The notes beneath the pieces were generated by a model. It was given only the letters and a program-made list of their open reading frames with translations. It made no database searches and had not been told where the DNA came from. The translations under genes and the position numbers were made by a program. From NCBI RefSeq assembly GCF_014805625.2, contig NW_023998415.1, positions 1,074,974 through 1,138,973 of the forward strand: a DNA stretch of 64,000 bases, given 5' to 3'. Shown here piece after piece: positions 24,885 to 35,879 of this stretch. The stretch is from Glossina fuscipes. Its lineage: Eukaryota; Arthropoda; Insecta; Diptera; Glossinidae. The first letter of the stretch is position 1. Every line of letters starts with the position of its first letter.

Positions 24885-25395
24885 TTATTTGCTCTCTTAA
24901 TAACAGCCAACAACTATCAATGGCTTGGGTTGGTTTGGTAGTTTCTCTAACCCTTTCCGTTCCCCTAGTTTAAGCCACCAACAGCTTTTCGGTTTAACAA
25001 TATCCTGTCAAACCATTGTGCAAATATAGTATTTTAAACAGATATCTTCGTATCTAAGCACATTTACATAAAATTCTTGCACATTCGTATCGCATGGTGT
25101 ACTTCATATACATCCTACATCCTATATTTACCTAAGTTTAAGTTACTTACATCTTTCGTTCTCCTCGTTGTGTTACTATGCTATCCGTTATGTGGGTATG
25201 TGCGAAAATAATTTCACACATCCATGCATACAACACATAAATACATATAAAGACATTTATGGTCTAATTAAGTTATTTAATTTAGTATGCGGTAAAGAGT
25301 TGTGTATAAATTTACACAAAAAGTTCTAACGTTTGCTTTAGGCTTTGCTTGCTTTGTCTGCTTGCATTCAGGCATTTCTAACCATATATAAACAT

Positions 25396-25398
25396 TAA

Positions 25399-25435
<37 letters not shown>
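25396..25435. repeat. (TA)n microsatellite, interrupted
   Basis: Alternating TA with two ACAT interruptions. Confidence 0.9.
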
Positions 25436-26871
25436 CATGTCGATGATATACAAAATGCATAATACCAGCAGTTCGTTCACTTAACCACCTGGCCGCTATT
25501 CATGCCGTACGATGCCATCCGTACCATCTCACTAGACTCTACTTCACTCAATTTTATTTCATTCATTTCACTTATATTTGACATTTTAAACATTTCAATT
25601 TTAATTAACTCATAAATTCAGTGCAATCCAGTGTTATCGGTTTTGTTAAGCTCTAAAAATGTTGTCTTTATTATTACCATATAAATACTGTTTTTGTTGT
25701 TATGTTAATATTGTATGAAAACCACATATTAAAGCCCAATAGTTATTCATCATTACTTATAATTGTGCTTAACATTCAATTGCATCGTGTTTTTAATATT
25801 TGAGCACAAGTTATACAATTTAATAAATTCTCAATGAGCGAGCCCAGGAATTTAAAGCGTTGATCTGGAAATTCGATATCGAACGTGAGATAATTACTAG
25901 CCATAAGAATACTCACATTATAATGTTATATTGGTTGTATGTTATGCATTCAGCCAGATGACGTATAATTGACTTTATTAGTGTACAAAATTATTCATTG
26001 CACGCTCACTCGAACCGCCTTTGGAAATTCATTACATCACTTTCATTTCACTTTCTTTAAGCTAAAAAGATTCGAATTATATAAATAATAAAATAAATAA
26101 TGTGATTGCAGTTCTAATGCTTCACATGCCAAATCACCTAACTTTAATTTCGGAAGCATTTCAAGTTGTAATATCAAAGCACTTGGAATGAATCCTAACT
26201 ATTCATCGATTATCTCCTAACTATTCATATATTCCAAATATATTTCACTAATAATGAGTATTGAAAACACTAAATAATAAAATTTTTTTAACTCTTAAAT
26301 AACCAATAATTTCTTTCACAGGCCAATTCATACTCTAATGTAGACCGTAATAGAAATTTATTTCAAAACACTTTGTCAACAAAGCAATTAAAATTTAAAT
26401 ACATATGCAAATCACTTTTTATCGCTACTAAGCCCCAAGTGGAACAAAATGTAAATAAACAATGTTGTCATTTTTCTCTGCTTTTGGTTTTATTAAGTTA
26501 ATTAATTCGGCAAATGAGACGGTTATATATGCTGTATTGCGGAATTTTAGCGCAATTCTTTCCGAATTTTTTACAAATTCAAATGAAAAGAAGAGTTTTC
26601 CTACTGGAAAGAATAGTAATTTAATTACATCTGCTTAAGGTGCAGTATAATCGGTTCTAGTACAATGAATTGGAAATGTGTAGAAAATAATCGTTCCTCG
26701 TATCCTATTTAAAACTTGAACCCGTGAAAAGCATTCTACACGCACGCAGTACCACAAATCCCCCAATAAAAAAAGGATTTATAAAGAGCAAATAAAAACA
26801 ATAGAACGGACGACAGCCTACTATTAGATAGCCTATGTCACTTCGCTCGGTGCATTCATATAAAGAACTTG

Positions 26872-26945
26872 CAAAACAAGTAAGAATATTATAGACCATT
26901 AGATACTCTGCACCACTACGTGTAGTGCAGTTATTCACTCGGTTT
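26872..26945 (-). repeat. Short dispersed repeat end (family C)
   Basis: Read on the minus strand, CGTAGTGGTGCAGAGTATCT followed by AATGGTC and TTCTTACTTGTTTT matches the order CGTGGTGTAGGGTATTT, AATGGTCGGC, TTCTTACTTGTTTT at 30434-30491 (+). Two copies with conserved order indicate an old dispersed repeat terminus. Confidence 0.4.
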
Positions 26946-27129
26946 TGTAAAAATACAAGAAAAATGACTCGTTATGCTCATACAGAGGCATATTTTTCCC
27001 TAAAGCCCGCAATTTAAAAGATGAACAAAACTTAAAATGATGCGATCCAAATTTAGCGAACTTAATTTACTTTCCAAAATATTTATCATTTTTTACTTTA
27101 CTTCAATAAAAATAGAAGTTGGACAATCT

Positions 27130-28012
27130 AAGGGCTTGCTTCCCACGATAAGCACTATGTATACTTAGAGTGTAAAACCTAGACCTACGTAATCCAAATT
27201 CTCTGCCGTTAAAATCTTTTCTAAATCACTAATACGGGACAATTCTCATCATAAAATATTAAAAATTAATCATTTTGCTGAAGGAGCTACTATTCATGGC
27301 TTATGTTATATAGGGTGGGATCCAAGAAATAGAGTCCTCTGAATTAAATTTGTTCCATTTAATTTTTATTTAAAATTACCGTCATTTACGAATTTTCAGT
27401 AAAAAACATTAAAAATTAGGTCGTCTTGTAAGGGTTTGCATTTGATAAGAATCCATATATGCGGTCTTATCCGAATAATAGACCTATGTACTCAAAATTC
27501 GCCAATTTCATTCATTCGTTCACTCAGTTGTATGTCAATTTACTATTATAAACCAATTAAATCTTTTCACCATATAAGGATTCAGTATTCATAGGAATAG
27601 TTATATGAGAAGGGGATCAGAAAATTGTCCCAGCCGAAACAAATTTTTCGCACCAATTTAGAGTGTTGGAATACTATTATTCACCGACTTTTGTCGAGAA
27701 ATTACGAAAATTACAATTATGGGGAGTGATCGAGAAAGGGGATCGGTCGGAACCATTTTCAATAGCATTTATGACCAATGGCCAAAAGACATCAGTGCAC
27801 CAGGTTTCATGAAAGTATCTTGAAAATTGCGACCTATATGTTGAACACGAGGAAGTACAAGAAAATCAGAGAGACAGACGGGCCGACGGGCAGATGGATA
27901 CACAAGCTTAAATCGATGTAGACAATGATACGGAATTGATCGCTTTAAATAAAAGCTGGGTCTATATTCTGTCCCTCTGAATGTTGTGTGTATCCACCCA
28001 ATTCTAATTTTC
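27130..28012 (+). repeat. Dispersed repeat family A, long copy
   Basis: A roughly 0.9-kb noncoding repeat. Recognisable blocks are AGGGTGGGATCCAAGAAATA near 27313, TTGTAAGGGTTTGCATTTGA near 27426, AGAAGGGGATCAGAAAATTG near 27608, GGAGTGATCGAGAAAGGGGA near 27722, GGAACCATTTTCAATAGCA near 27749, a GACAGACGGGCCGAC block near 27872, and AAAGCTGGGTCTATATTCT near 27952. The same blocks in the same order, diverged, occur at 35880-36790. The AAGGGCTTGC motif near 27130 and its relative near 27430 suggest an internal duplication about 300 bp apart. Confidence 0.5.
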
Positions 28013-28019
28013 ATTAATT

Positions 28020-28172
28020 TCAGTTAAAGCTACCATTGACTTTAAACGCCTCATCACATTCAGTTTCGTCTAAGTTGTCATTCGATTGCGCAAGCAGTTG
28101 TTGATAGGGATAAGTAATAAAAGAACCTTTCATTGGCTTATCGACTGGTGCGACTTTTGCAAACTGAGTTCT
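28020..28172 (-). other. Coding-like island, unassigned
   Basis: A minus-strand frame of about 50 codons runs from a stop at 28173-28175 to a stop at 28020-28022. It contains the in-frame ATG at 28131-28133, from which MKGSFITYPYQQLLAQS can be read, and further on NLDETECDEAFKVNGSFN. Amino-acid usage is balanced and unlike the Phe/Ile/Lys-rich chance frames nearby. I know no family for it. It might be a last exon, a pseudogene piece or chance. It lies directly beside the end of the repeat at 27130-28012. Confidence 0.2.
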
Positions 28173-28865
28173 CTAATAACCGCTTTGTAAGCATTCATTT
28201 AACCCTTGGCTAGAAAGACATCACTTAGTTCCAAAAAACTTCTTACATTCGCTTAAAAACATTACAATAACTATTAAGTTTAAAGTACTTGCACAGTGAA
28301 CTCGTACTACTTCCGTGCAAATGACGGCTTTAGCCGTTAAAGTTGATCTCTGTTGTCTGAAAGTCGTCGAATATACCGAAAATGTTTTTAATTATCTTCA
28401 AGAGTTTGTTTTTTTTTTTTTTTCAACATCACAAAGACCGAACTCATTGCATATAAAACAGTTATGACTGCTGCGTTATGAAGGTAAACAGTGCGGCGGC
28501 ATTGTTTTCGATTCCAGCGACGATTGCGATATGAATGCATACCCCTGTTAAGAGGAACTTGAAAAATTCAAAACGACAAGGAAAAAGGGTATATTCGCTT
28601 GTGATGAATCATAAATATCAAGCTCCGTTAATTTTTCCTCCTCAACTTCTTAGCAGCTTAAAATACTTTAAAATAATTTGAATTTGTTTTTTTAAAAAGC
28701 ATGTTTAAGCATCATAAGTCATTCAATGCTAACTATTCACTCGCTATTGTATTTAATCCATATTTAAATAATAATTGTAGATGGGGTGTTCTAAAGTCGC
28801 AGTTTCCATTAGCATTGCATGTAATCTTTTGTATAGAAATTGGAATTAGACAATATTGCATATTA

Positions 28866-29322
28866 ATAGGTTGGTGCATAATTATCAGGCGTTCTTCAAC
28901 ACTATTTATATATACCGAGCTTTTTGAGACGACGAACGATGGTTGAATGGTCCACACTGAAGTTGTCGGTCAGCATTCATCCCCTTCCACGATTCCCCCA
29001 AATGCAATGGTCGACGTCTTCCGGGCTTATCTCTCAAACTGGTGTCGCCAGATTTGAAACGGACAAACCATTCACTGCATCGACTTTCGATGATTGTACC
29101 CTCACTGAAAATTTCGTCAAGATCGCTTAATAATTGCCCTGCCTTCCATCCTTCCTCAAAATGGTACAGCATAATATGACGAATATGCGCACGATTATCG
29201 ATATGTATTTTGATAACCCACAAGCAGAAGGATATTTTCATTCATAAATCTGTAAGTTATTGTAATTTTATATTAACATATAGCCCATCTAAGAAACGTC
29301 TGATATTTATTCACCAAACTAT
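28866..29322 (-). mobile_element. Internally deleted mariner keeping both ends and the DNA-binding domain
   Basis: A 457-bp mariner derivative. Its ends pair over 31 bases counted from the flanking TA: TAATAGGTTGGTGCATAATT on the left and TAATAGTTTGGTGAATAAAT (minus strand) on the right, 26 of 31 identical. TA flanks both sides (28864-28865 and 29323-29324). The minus-strand frame 29241-28906 carries IRHIMLYHFEEGWKAG and WFVRFKSGDTSLRDKPGRRRP, the first helix-turn-helix and GRP hinge of a mariner transposase. After a frameshift, the second helix region is readable in another frame (VDHSTI-like). It then runs into the left terminal repeat; the whole catalytic domain is absent. The end sequence resembles cecropia-type mariners (Hsmar1-like); that is from memory. 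Confidence 0.9.
28906..29241 (-). pseudogene. mariner transposase N-terminal remnant
   Basis: About 111 codons that keep the first helix-turn-helix (residues roughly 18-75) and the GRP-type hinge but diverge after a frameshift near residue 82. Catalytic Asp motifs are not present anywhere in the element. If expressed it could at most bind terminal repeats; there is no sign that it is. Confidence 0.8.
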
Positions 29323-30149
29323 TACAAAGGTAGCTCTTTGCCATAATAATAATAAAAATAATAATAATGTAAATATATTTCAAGGATATGCCGCCATTGC
29401 TTATAAGTTTCACAAGCAAACCGGTTTGGCGAACACTACGAAGTCAAGAGTCGAAATATCGAATTTTTTAAGCGTCTACATCTACGTCTATATTTATTAG
29501 TCGGTAATTGATTGCCGAATTTTATTTGTAGATATGGCCATGTAGCATTCACTTTCACATGATTGATTCAATAAATATTTGTATTGTTAAATGGATATTT
29601 CCTACCCAATTAATACTAGCAGTCAAAAGTTGCCGTAAACGCTACAAGATGTAGGAATAAATGGTCTTTCCCAGACAACCCTAAACCCAAGCAACACATT
29701 CCAAAGTCGCAGAAGATGCTTGTATAATGTAACACTTGCTTCAGTTTATAAGCCCTCAGATTGACATTGCCATCAAGAGCAGTTATACGGCGGCAATAAA
29801 CTGCTACTTTGGCAATATGATTACTGATTTCGAATTTTGCTCGGTGTAACCGTCGTTATAACCCTTTTATATATTTCTATCGATGCTATTAAAGTTTATT
29901 GTAAATGTCGCACGGAAAATATTTATGTCTAGCGTAAAAACTAAGTCAAATTGATTCAAATTGTTCGCAACATGGATCTTTTATTCTGCACAGCTTGGCG
30001 CGATATTAGGGATACGATCTATTGTTAAAATTCGCCGAGTTTTTTTGCCTTCCTCGCATACCTCCTCAACCGCAATCTGAATAGTTCAATTTGAACCAAT
30101 CATAAACTTAAAGATGTCTGAATATTGCTCAACAACTAATTTAATATTC

Positions 30150-30265
30150 AGTTCTCTCTCACCACTTGGTATTATACTCTGCATCGCTTGTGGTATCAGG
30201 TATATTAGGTTACTGCGGACGTATGTAACACGCAGAAGGGCTTAAAATAGGCCAACCTTTTACTA
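30150..30265 (-). repeat. Dispersed repeat family A, terminal fragment
   Basis: On the minus strand the block TGTTACATACGTCCGCAGTA (30230-30211) is followed by ATATACCTGATACCACAAGC and GATGCAGAGTATAAT, the same terminal order as at 36732-36790 and 45339-45400. Confidence 0.5.
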
Positions 30266-30433
30266 TACCGGTCGATTCAGAATCATAATTCGAAATAAAT
30301 ATTAAACTTCTAACACATTAGGTTGCGTTTTGGCCCCGCTTCCTCATAAATACGACCATGGAAAATATGCCTTTACATAGTATCAAGATATAATTTTTGT
30401 GTTCTATAATAAAAATTAAAATTGTATTAGACA

Positions 30434-30495
30434 ACGTGGTGTAGGGTATTTAATGGTCGGCATTTCTCAACTATATTGTTCTTACTTGTTTTCTA
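30434..30495 (+). repeat. Short dispersed repeat end (family C)
   Basis: CGTGGTGTAGGGTATTTAAT then GGTCGGC and TTCTTACTTGTTTT, matching the minus-strand copy at 26872-26945. Confidence 0.4.
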
Positions 30496-30979
30496 ATCTA
30501 GTGCCTATGCTTTGTAATTAAATCAAATTTTAATAGGTGCATCATTCAAATTATAGTAATTAAAACTTCCTTCAACTTGGTTGCAATTATGATGCTGCCC
30601 CCTGACTACTGGCGACTATTAAAGCAGTGTCTATTATAATGACTACTATGACTATTAGGTTACACATTTCTAATACATATTGAAATTAAAATATTACAGT
30701 CTTCAGCCAACCAGCAAGATAAATAAAATCGTTACAGATTTAACCCTATCTGCCTTGTTGTAGTATTTCCTATATATTTACTTTTAATTTGGTTTTTCTT
30801 GCAATCAGAAGCAAGAACGTAAAAAATAAGATATGTTTCAACAAAAAAAAAATTTTTTTTTTTTAATTATCAGTCATGTATCAAACCAATGGGATTATAG
30901 TTTAATATATTTGTGTATTCAAAAAAAAAATGGCGACTTGTTATTTTTCTCGAAATATGTTTATTTATTCATAGATATC

Positions 30980-31060
30980 TATTTAGCCCGTTCAAAGTAA
31001 TCCCCCTTAGATATAATACACTAATATACTCATACACTCCCATTTTCGTACATAATTAAT
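30980..31060 (-). mobile_element. Possible mariner transposase C-terminal tail
   Basis: On the minus strand CIISKGDYFERAK followed by a stop matches the last residues of many mariner transposases, normally KCI-x-x-x-GDYFE near the stop. Only about a dozen codons are convincing, and upstream sequence is not clearly transposase-like. An inverted end was not found, although an AGTCGCCATTTTTTTTTT stretch follows downstream. Confidence 0.35.
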
Positions 31061-31099
31061 TTAATTTCTCAGATTCTTATTCGTGAGAAAAACTGACGT

Positions 31100-33760
31100 A
31101 ATGGCTTCGTAAAAAGTCGGTTCGTAAATATAGACCTGAGGGAAAAGCGGATAGATTGAGAAGCAACGTAGACGACAAAGTTCAATCTATTCGTCATCGA
31201 TGATTATAACCCTTATAAATTTTATTTGTTGTAGTATTTGTAATATATTTATCGTGAACTAGCTCGGTAAGTAGCTATAAGTTTATTGAATGATTTAATT
31301 ATACTGTGGCATTTTTCTAGGAATTCAGCTGATCACAAATTCAGCGGTAGCTATACTCCCACTATAGCACAATTTTACATAATTTTGAACAAAATTCGCT
31401 ATATATGTACATATATATGTATATATTTAATGTCTTCAGTTAGTTGCTTCAGCGAGACGAAAATCAATAACACGCTACGACTATCGATTAATTGCTTGCA
31501 CAGTCGCTTCTTATTGAAAAATTTCAAAGTATTTTTTACGATTGTATGATTTTCGGACAAGGAAGAGGGTTTGTTTTCGTTTGCTGTCAAAACTTACAAT
31601 ACAAAAAAAAAAAAAAAAATTAAAATCTGAAATTCCTACAAACATTACACAGATCAACATCGAATTGAATATAAAACCCATTTACTGTATACATATTCTA
31701 GGCTACGTACGATTCATAATTGAAAATATCTTGAATAAAATATTTTAAGGTTACTGCTTATGTTTATGTTGTTTTTAATTATCGTCATAATATTATAAAA
31801 ATAGACAGGAATGCGCTTTCGACGATTACGTATATAACTAAATAGTTTCGAATATATATAAAATTAATCGAAATAAAGCGAACAGAATTTTTGCGCACAA
31901 ATACTGAAAGAACTCAGATTCATAATGCAATTAAATGTTTATTTGGTCTTTATTTTTTATTGTAAATGAATTCAATCTGCTTATATGTTATTGGTATGCG
32001 TATGTGCATATGCATTATAAGCGTACATTATATGCCTGCATCATACAAGCATGCATTTACTCGCATTTATGAAAACATATATGCATATATATGCAAACAA
32101 ATTGTCATTGTTTATGCAATTTGCATAAATAAATAAAATACTCGGGCGTGTGTATTATTATAGTTTAATGATTTAACACATTTTATGCAGCGGTACATTT
32201 TGTTTAGCCCTATATACATACGTATATACTTATGGATGGAATATAAAATGAAAAAAAACCAAAAAAAAAAAAAAAAACAAAAAACAGTAAAATATTAAAC
32301 GCAATTGTTTACGAGTTATAAATAAACGCGGATACGTACACAAACATGTGTATCTGTGCGTAGAAACGTGTATAAATATGACACAGGACATTGACCAACG
32401 AAGGGGAGTATAAACCAATGGGTCATGGCGTGGACAGTCGCGTAGACAAATATAAAAATGTCTATTCGTTTATTCATCTCCCAGCAGACTTTATATAGAT
32501 GTGCATGTGTGCAACCTCAATGTTTATATTAAAAGCTTTTTTATTTATATTATGTGGTTATTCCAACACATGCACAGGCTCTATGCGTTGTGTATGGTCG
32601 GTTGTTTATGTCGTTTTTACTGTAATTTATATTTTGCTCTATATTTTCAACTTTTCTCCTTGTTTTTTTTCTTTTTTTTTTTTTGTTTTGTTTTCATTTT
32701 TGCATTTTTTTCTGTTGTTAAATTTTAATTCAAAGCGTATGGCATACTTAAAAGGTCCGGATATTATCAATGCATATACGTAAGCACATGCAGACATACC
32801 TCGTGCACAAATATGCACCTATACATATTTGCCTACGAAATATGTATGTATGCATATATAAAATGTTTACAAGCATATTCATACACATACATGCCCATTA
32901 TACATAAATAATTACACATAACGCAGTTATGGTTATGTTCCTTTTCTCTTTTTGCGTTTATCTATGTTGCTGCATATGATGTTAAATATGTTGTATTTGT
33001 ACATGTAGCATAATAAGTGACCATCAACACTAACGCCAACTTTACATATGTTTTTAGAGCAAACGCACAGAAACGAGGTATAGATACAGATATGTTTTTA
33101 TTGTGGTATAATTTTCTTAAGGCGATTATGGTAACGTAAACAAACATGTGGCTCTTTGATAGTTATTACGTTAGGATTAAAAGCAGAACATAAATATTTG
33201 TACGTAAGAATATATAAACATATGTATTGTAAATATATTTGCATATATGAATGTGTATAAATCTTTTACAATTACTAATATTTTTTTAACCTGAGGTAAA
33301 TTTAGTAATTTTTTTAGTTATTGCATTTTCTGCTTAACTTTTATAATCCTGAGATTTAATTAAAATTCAACAAAATTCAATCACAATTCAATTTGGAAGC
33401 ACAAAATTAAAAATTACAATTTAATCAAAAGCCTAAGTACAGGCAACGATTCTCCAATTATAAAATTTTAGCAAGAATAACATAACGTTGCAAGTTTGAT
33501 AGCAATTTTATTTCAAGTTTCATTTACGCATATATATGAAAGTATATATGTTGCATTGTGCTTTCTTTTACATTATATGTGCGAGTATATTAAGTTTGAC
33601 AGCCACTTGGGGGCAGCAAATTACAAAAAATTCCATAATGTGTATATATCGTTCTCGGTCTAAGGCACTCACTCGTTTTGTATTTAACTATGGACATCCG
33701 TTCATCTATCTGTTACACAAATTTCACATTTGATAAACTGAGTATGTTGCTTTAACTGGC
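31100..33760. other. No gene recognised; AT-rich
   Basis: Short chance frames, poly-A near 31602-31619 and 32263-32277, poly-T near 32670-32684, and many ATGCATAT / TATGTATG motifs between 31980 and 33260. No motif of any protein or RNA family was seen. Confidence 0.6.
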
Positions 33761-33764
33761 GACG

Positions 33765-34050
33765 TCATATAGTAAAGTAGCCTTATTGCAACTGACGATT
33801 GTTGAAAAGTTTAACAACAGGTGGCGGAATAGAGTCGCAATAAAATAAGGTAATAAGGTAACTTATTTGTAGAAGGGTATATAAGCAGAATATTTACGAA
33901 AGACATAGTCAGTCGAGTCAAGGGAGAATTGTAATATTCTAGCCTACACGACTTGAAGGGCATTAACGTTGTAAATATAAATTCCCGTAAATAATTTGTG
34001 TATCAAGTAGATTTTCCTAAGAATAAGTAAAGCCTATGCTATCCTAATAA
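33765..34050 (+). mobile_element. Candidate solo LTR
   Basis: The segment has the architecture of an insect LTR: a palindrome-like TGTTGAAAAGTTTAACAACA at 33801-33820, a TATATAAG box at 33878-33885, an initiator TCAGTC at 33909-33914, then about 110 bp of transcribed-type sequence and an AATAAGTAAA polyadenylation-like signal at 34022-34031. No second copy, primer-binding site or gag/pol sequence adjoins it, and exact TG...CA ends and target duplication could not be fixed. It could instead be an ordinary TATA/initiator promoter. Confidence 0.3.
33878..33914 (+). promoter_or_regulatory. TATA box and arthropod initiator
   Basis: TATATAAG starts at 33878 and TCAGTC has its A at 33911, a spacing of about 31-33 bp from the TATA box to the presumed start. 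This is the standard distance and sequence for an insect core promoter. Expected downstream promoter element bases were not seen. It is probably the promoter of the candidate LTR around it. Confidence 0.4.
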
Positions 34051-34059
34051 TCACAATTC

Positions 34060-34980
34060 AATCGCACGAACTTAATCTCGGAACGATCCGAACAAAAGCT
34101 GCAAATCAAAGAAGTCTTCTACGTTACGTTTGTCCGTTCGCTTAGTGATAAAGTATTTGAAGTCGCAAAGATTGCTATGGAAGCTTAAATTATACTCATA
34201 CTTTCTCGATTCAGTTCCACGGACAAGGCCCGTAACTTGATGTTCCTTCCCAAGCATGATCACAATAATTTTGAAGCAAAACCAATCTCTGAAAAAAGAT
34301 TGAAGTTTTCGATATTAGATTCAAACAATTTACGGATTAAAGAGACCAATCGTAATATTTACGCTTACGTCAAGCCAGAGTAATATGCTTCTTTTTTTTC
34401 TTCTCAACGTTTTTGGTAAGAAACTTCAATCTTGCTTATTGTGGACGCACGTTGATTTCCGAAAATAAAGCTAAGGTTTTTGTACTATCCGTAAATCGTA
34501 AAAGCTTAAAAATGATTATTTTAGAAATTTACTGTAATGTACAATTGAAGTTTCATTTTAATGGCGAACATATAGATGCCCAACGAACTGAAATTGTATC
34601 AGAGTAATCATACTGAGGACATTGGATAGTACTTAAGAAGTACCTATCCGCTTGGTGACATAATCGCAACTAATGCAAAACATGACAATTTTTGATAAAA
34701 TTATCCTCAGAAGAAATCTTTTTTACTGTTAGGAGAGCAAAATTAAACCATGTTAGTCCTTCGGCGTTTCAATCGAAAGAGAGAATTTTTTTTATATTAT
34801 GATATACGTCTCTAGTCTATTTTTATGTAAACATATGAGATTTAATACTTCCTATTAGGCAGTAATTTTTTAAATTTAATAGTATAATATTTAATAAAAA
34901 AAAATTTTAATAGTATTTTACAATAATATTTACAATATATATATAAAACTTTTCTTTTGCTCAAGGTGTTGCTACTACAT
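34060..34980. other. No gene recognised
   Basis: Open frames at 34072-34263 (-) and 34413-34607 (+) look slightly less AT-biased than chance frames but match nothing known to me. A/T-rich tracts fill 34860-34950. Confidence 0.5.
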
Positions 34981-34984
34981 TAAC

Positions 34985-35306
34985 AAAATTTTCCTTTTTT
35001 GCTGCATATTCCACTTCTGATTCGTTGCTGCCATACTTTTCTCTGATATAATAAGAGTGCTTGTATTCAGCTTCCATAGCCATATTTCATTTCTCAGACT
35101 CATCAGATTTTCATGACTTCATCGGCAGATCTATGATTTTCAATAGCAGCGCTTATAATTTTATGACTCTCATGACACTCGTTTTCCTTGTTTTGACACT
35201 CGCATTGCTCTTCGTCATCTTCATCTTCCTCTGTCGACGGTTGTTCTTCATGTTCATTCGTATTTCGTTTATCGCAATTATTACCGCTAATAGCTATGTC
35301 ATTCAA
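34985..35306 (-). other. Acidic coding-like island, unassigned
   Basis: The minus-strand frame 35306-35103 encodes a charged segment including NEHEEQPSTEEDEDDEEQ followed by CECQNKENECHESH. After a frame change, MAMEAEYKHSYYIREKYGSN and EVEYAAKKENFVN follow to about 34985. Acidic tails before a short helical end occur in some pogo/Tigger-type transposases, so a relic is possible, but no DDE or helix-turn-helix motif is present upstream. It could also be a decayed host exon. Confidence 0.25.
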
Positions 35307-35309
35307 GTT

Positions 35310-35875
35310 GATAGTTCTTGGTGATTCTTGTCACCTATTCAATTAACGCTAAGTTTACGGACATTTGGCATTTCGAAGACCACCTGTGAATTTGACGGAG
35401 AAATTTTTTACATCTTGACAGTCGCGCAAATAAAGGTAGGAAACTCAACGGCACAAACGTTTTCTAATCGATTGAAAAATAGGAAATCACAAACTAAGCG
35501 TGATTTGCTTACACACACGCTCACAATATAGAAGAAACTAAAACAACCTCGAAAAAGACCCATACTTTTTTTAAATTTTCGTTTATAACGTACGATCCCA
35601 TAAATACATATTTTATTCAGATTCACCTGCATGCAAATAGATGAGTTAGCATTTATATCTCGTTTATTATGTTCTCTTGGATACTCTCTCCTACTATTTG
35701 ATGTTACTCGACTTACTGTCATTGACCATATATAGGCCAATATATTCCAAACATAGTGTATTTTTTTTTATAAAAAGGCGTATGTCTCATGAAGGCCTTC
35801 GCAATGAGGCGTGTCAAACTGACCTGATCCAAATTCATCAAACCTACCTTACATATTAAGGCTATTATTATTTTC
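35310..35875. other. No gene recognised
   Basis: Contains a 110-codon minus-strand frame (35408-35740) with mixed composition but no motif, and T-rich stretches. Nothing else was seen. Confidence 0.5.
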
Positions 35876-35879
35876 ACGT

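Larger units (their letters stand above)
21202..27120. other. No gene recognised; AT-rich, microsatellites and poly-A tracts
   Basis: About 5.9 kb with short frames only. It includes a (TA)n run near 21389-21406, poly-T near 21411-21427, poly-A at about 22050-22077 and 23239-23262, and a (CAA)n/(AAT)n tract at 23674-23718. It also has a perfect hairpin at 24864-24884 and a (TA)n run near 25396-25435. A 76-codon frame at 22388-22618 (+) is less AT-biased than most but matches nothing I know. A short family-C-like repeat end lies near 26880-26940 (-). Confidence 0.5.
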
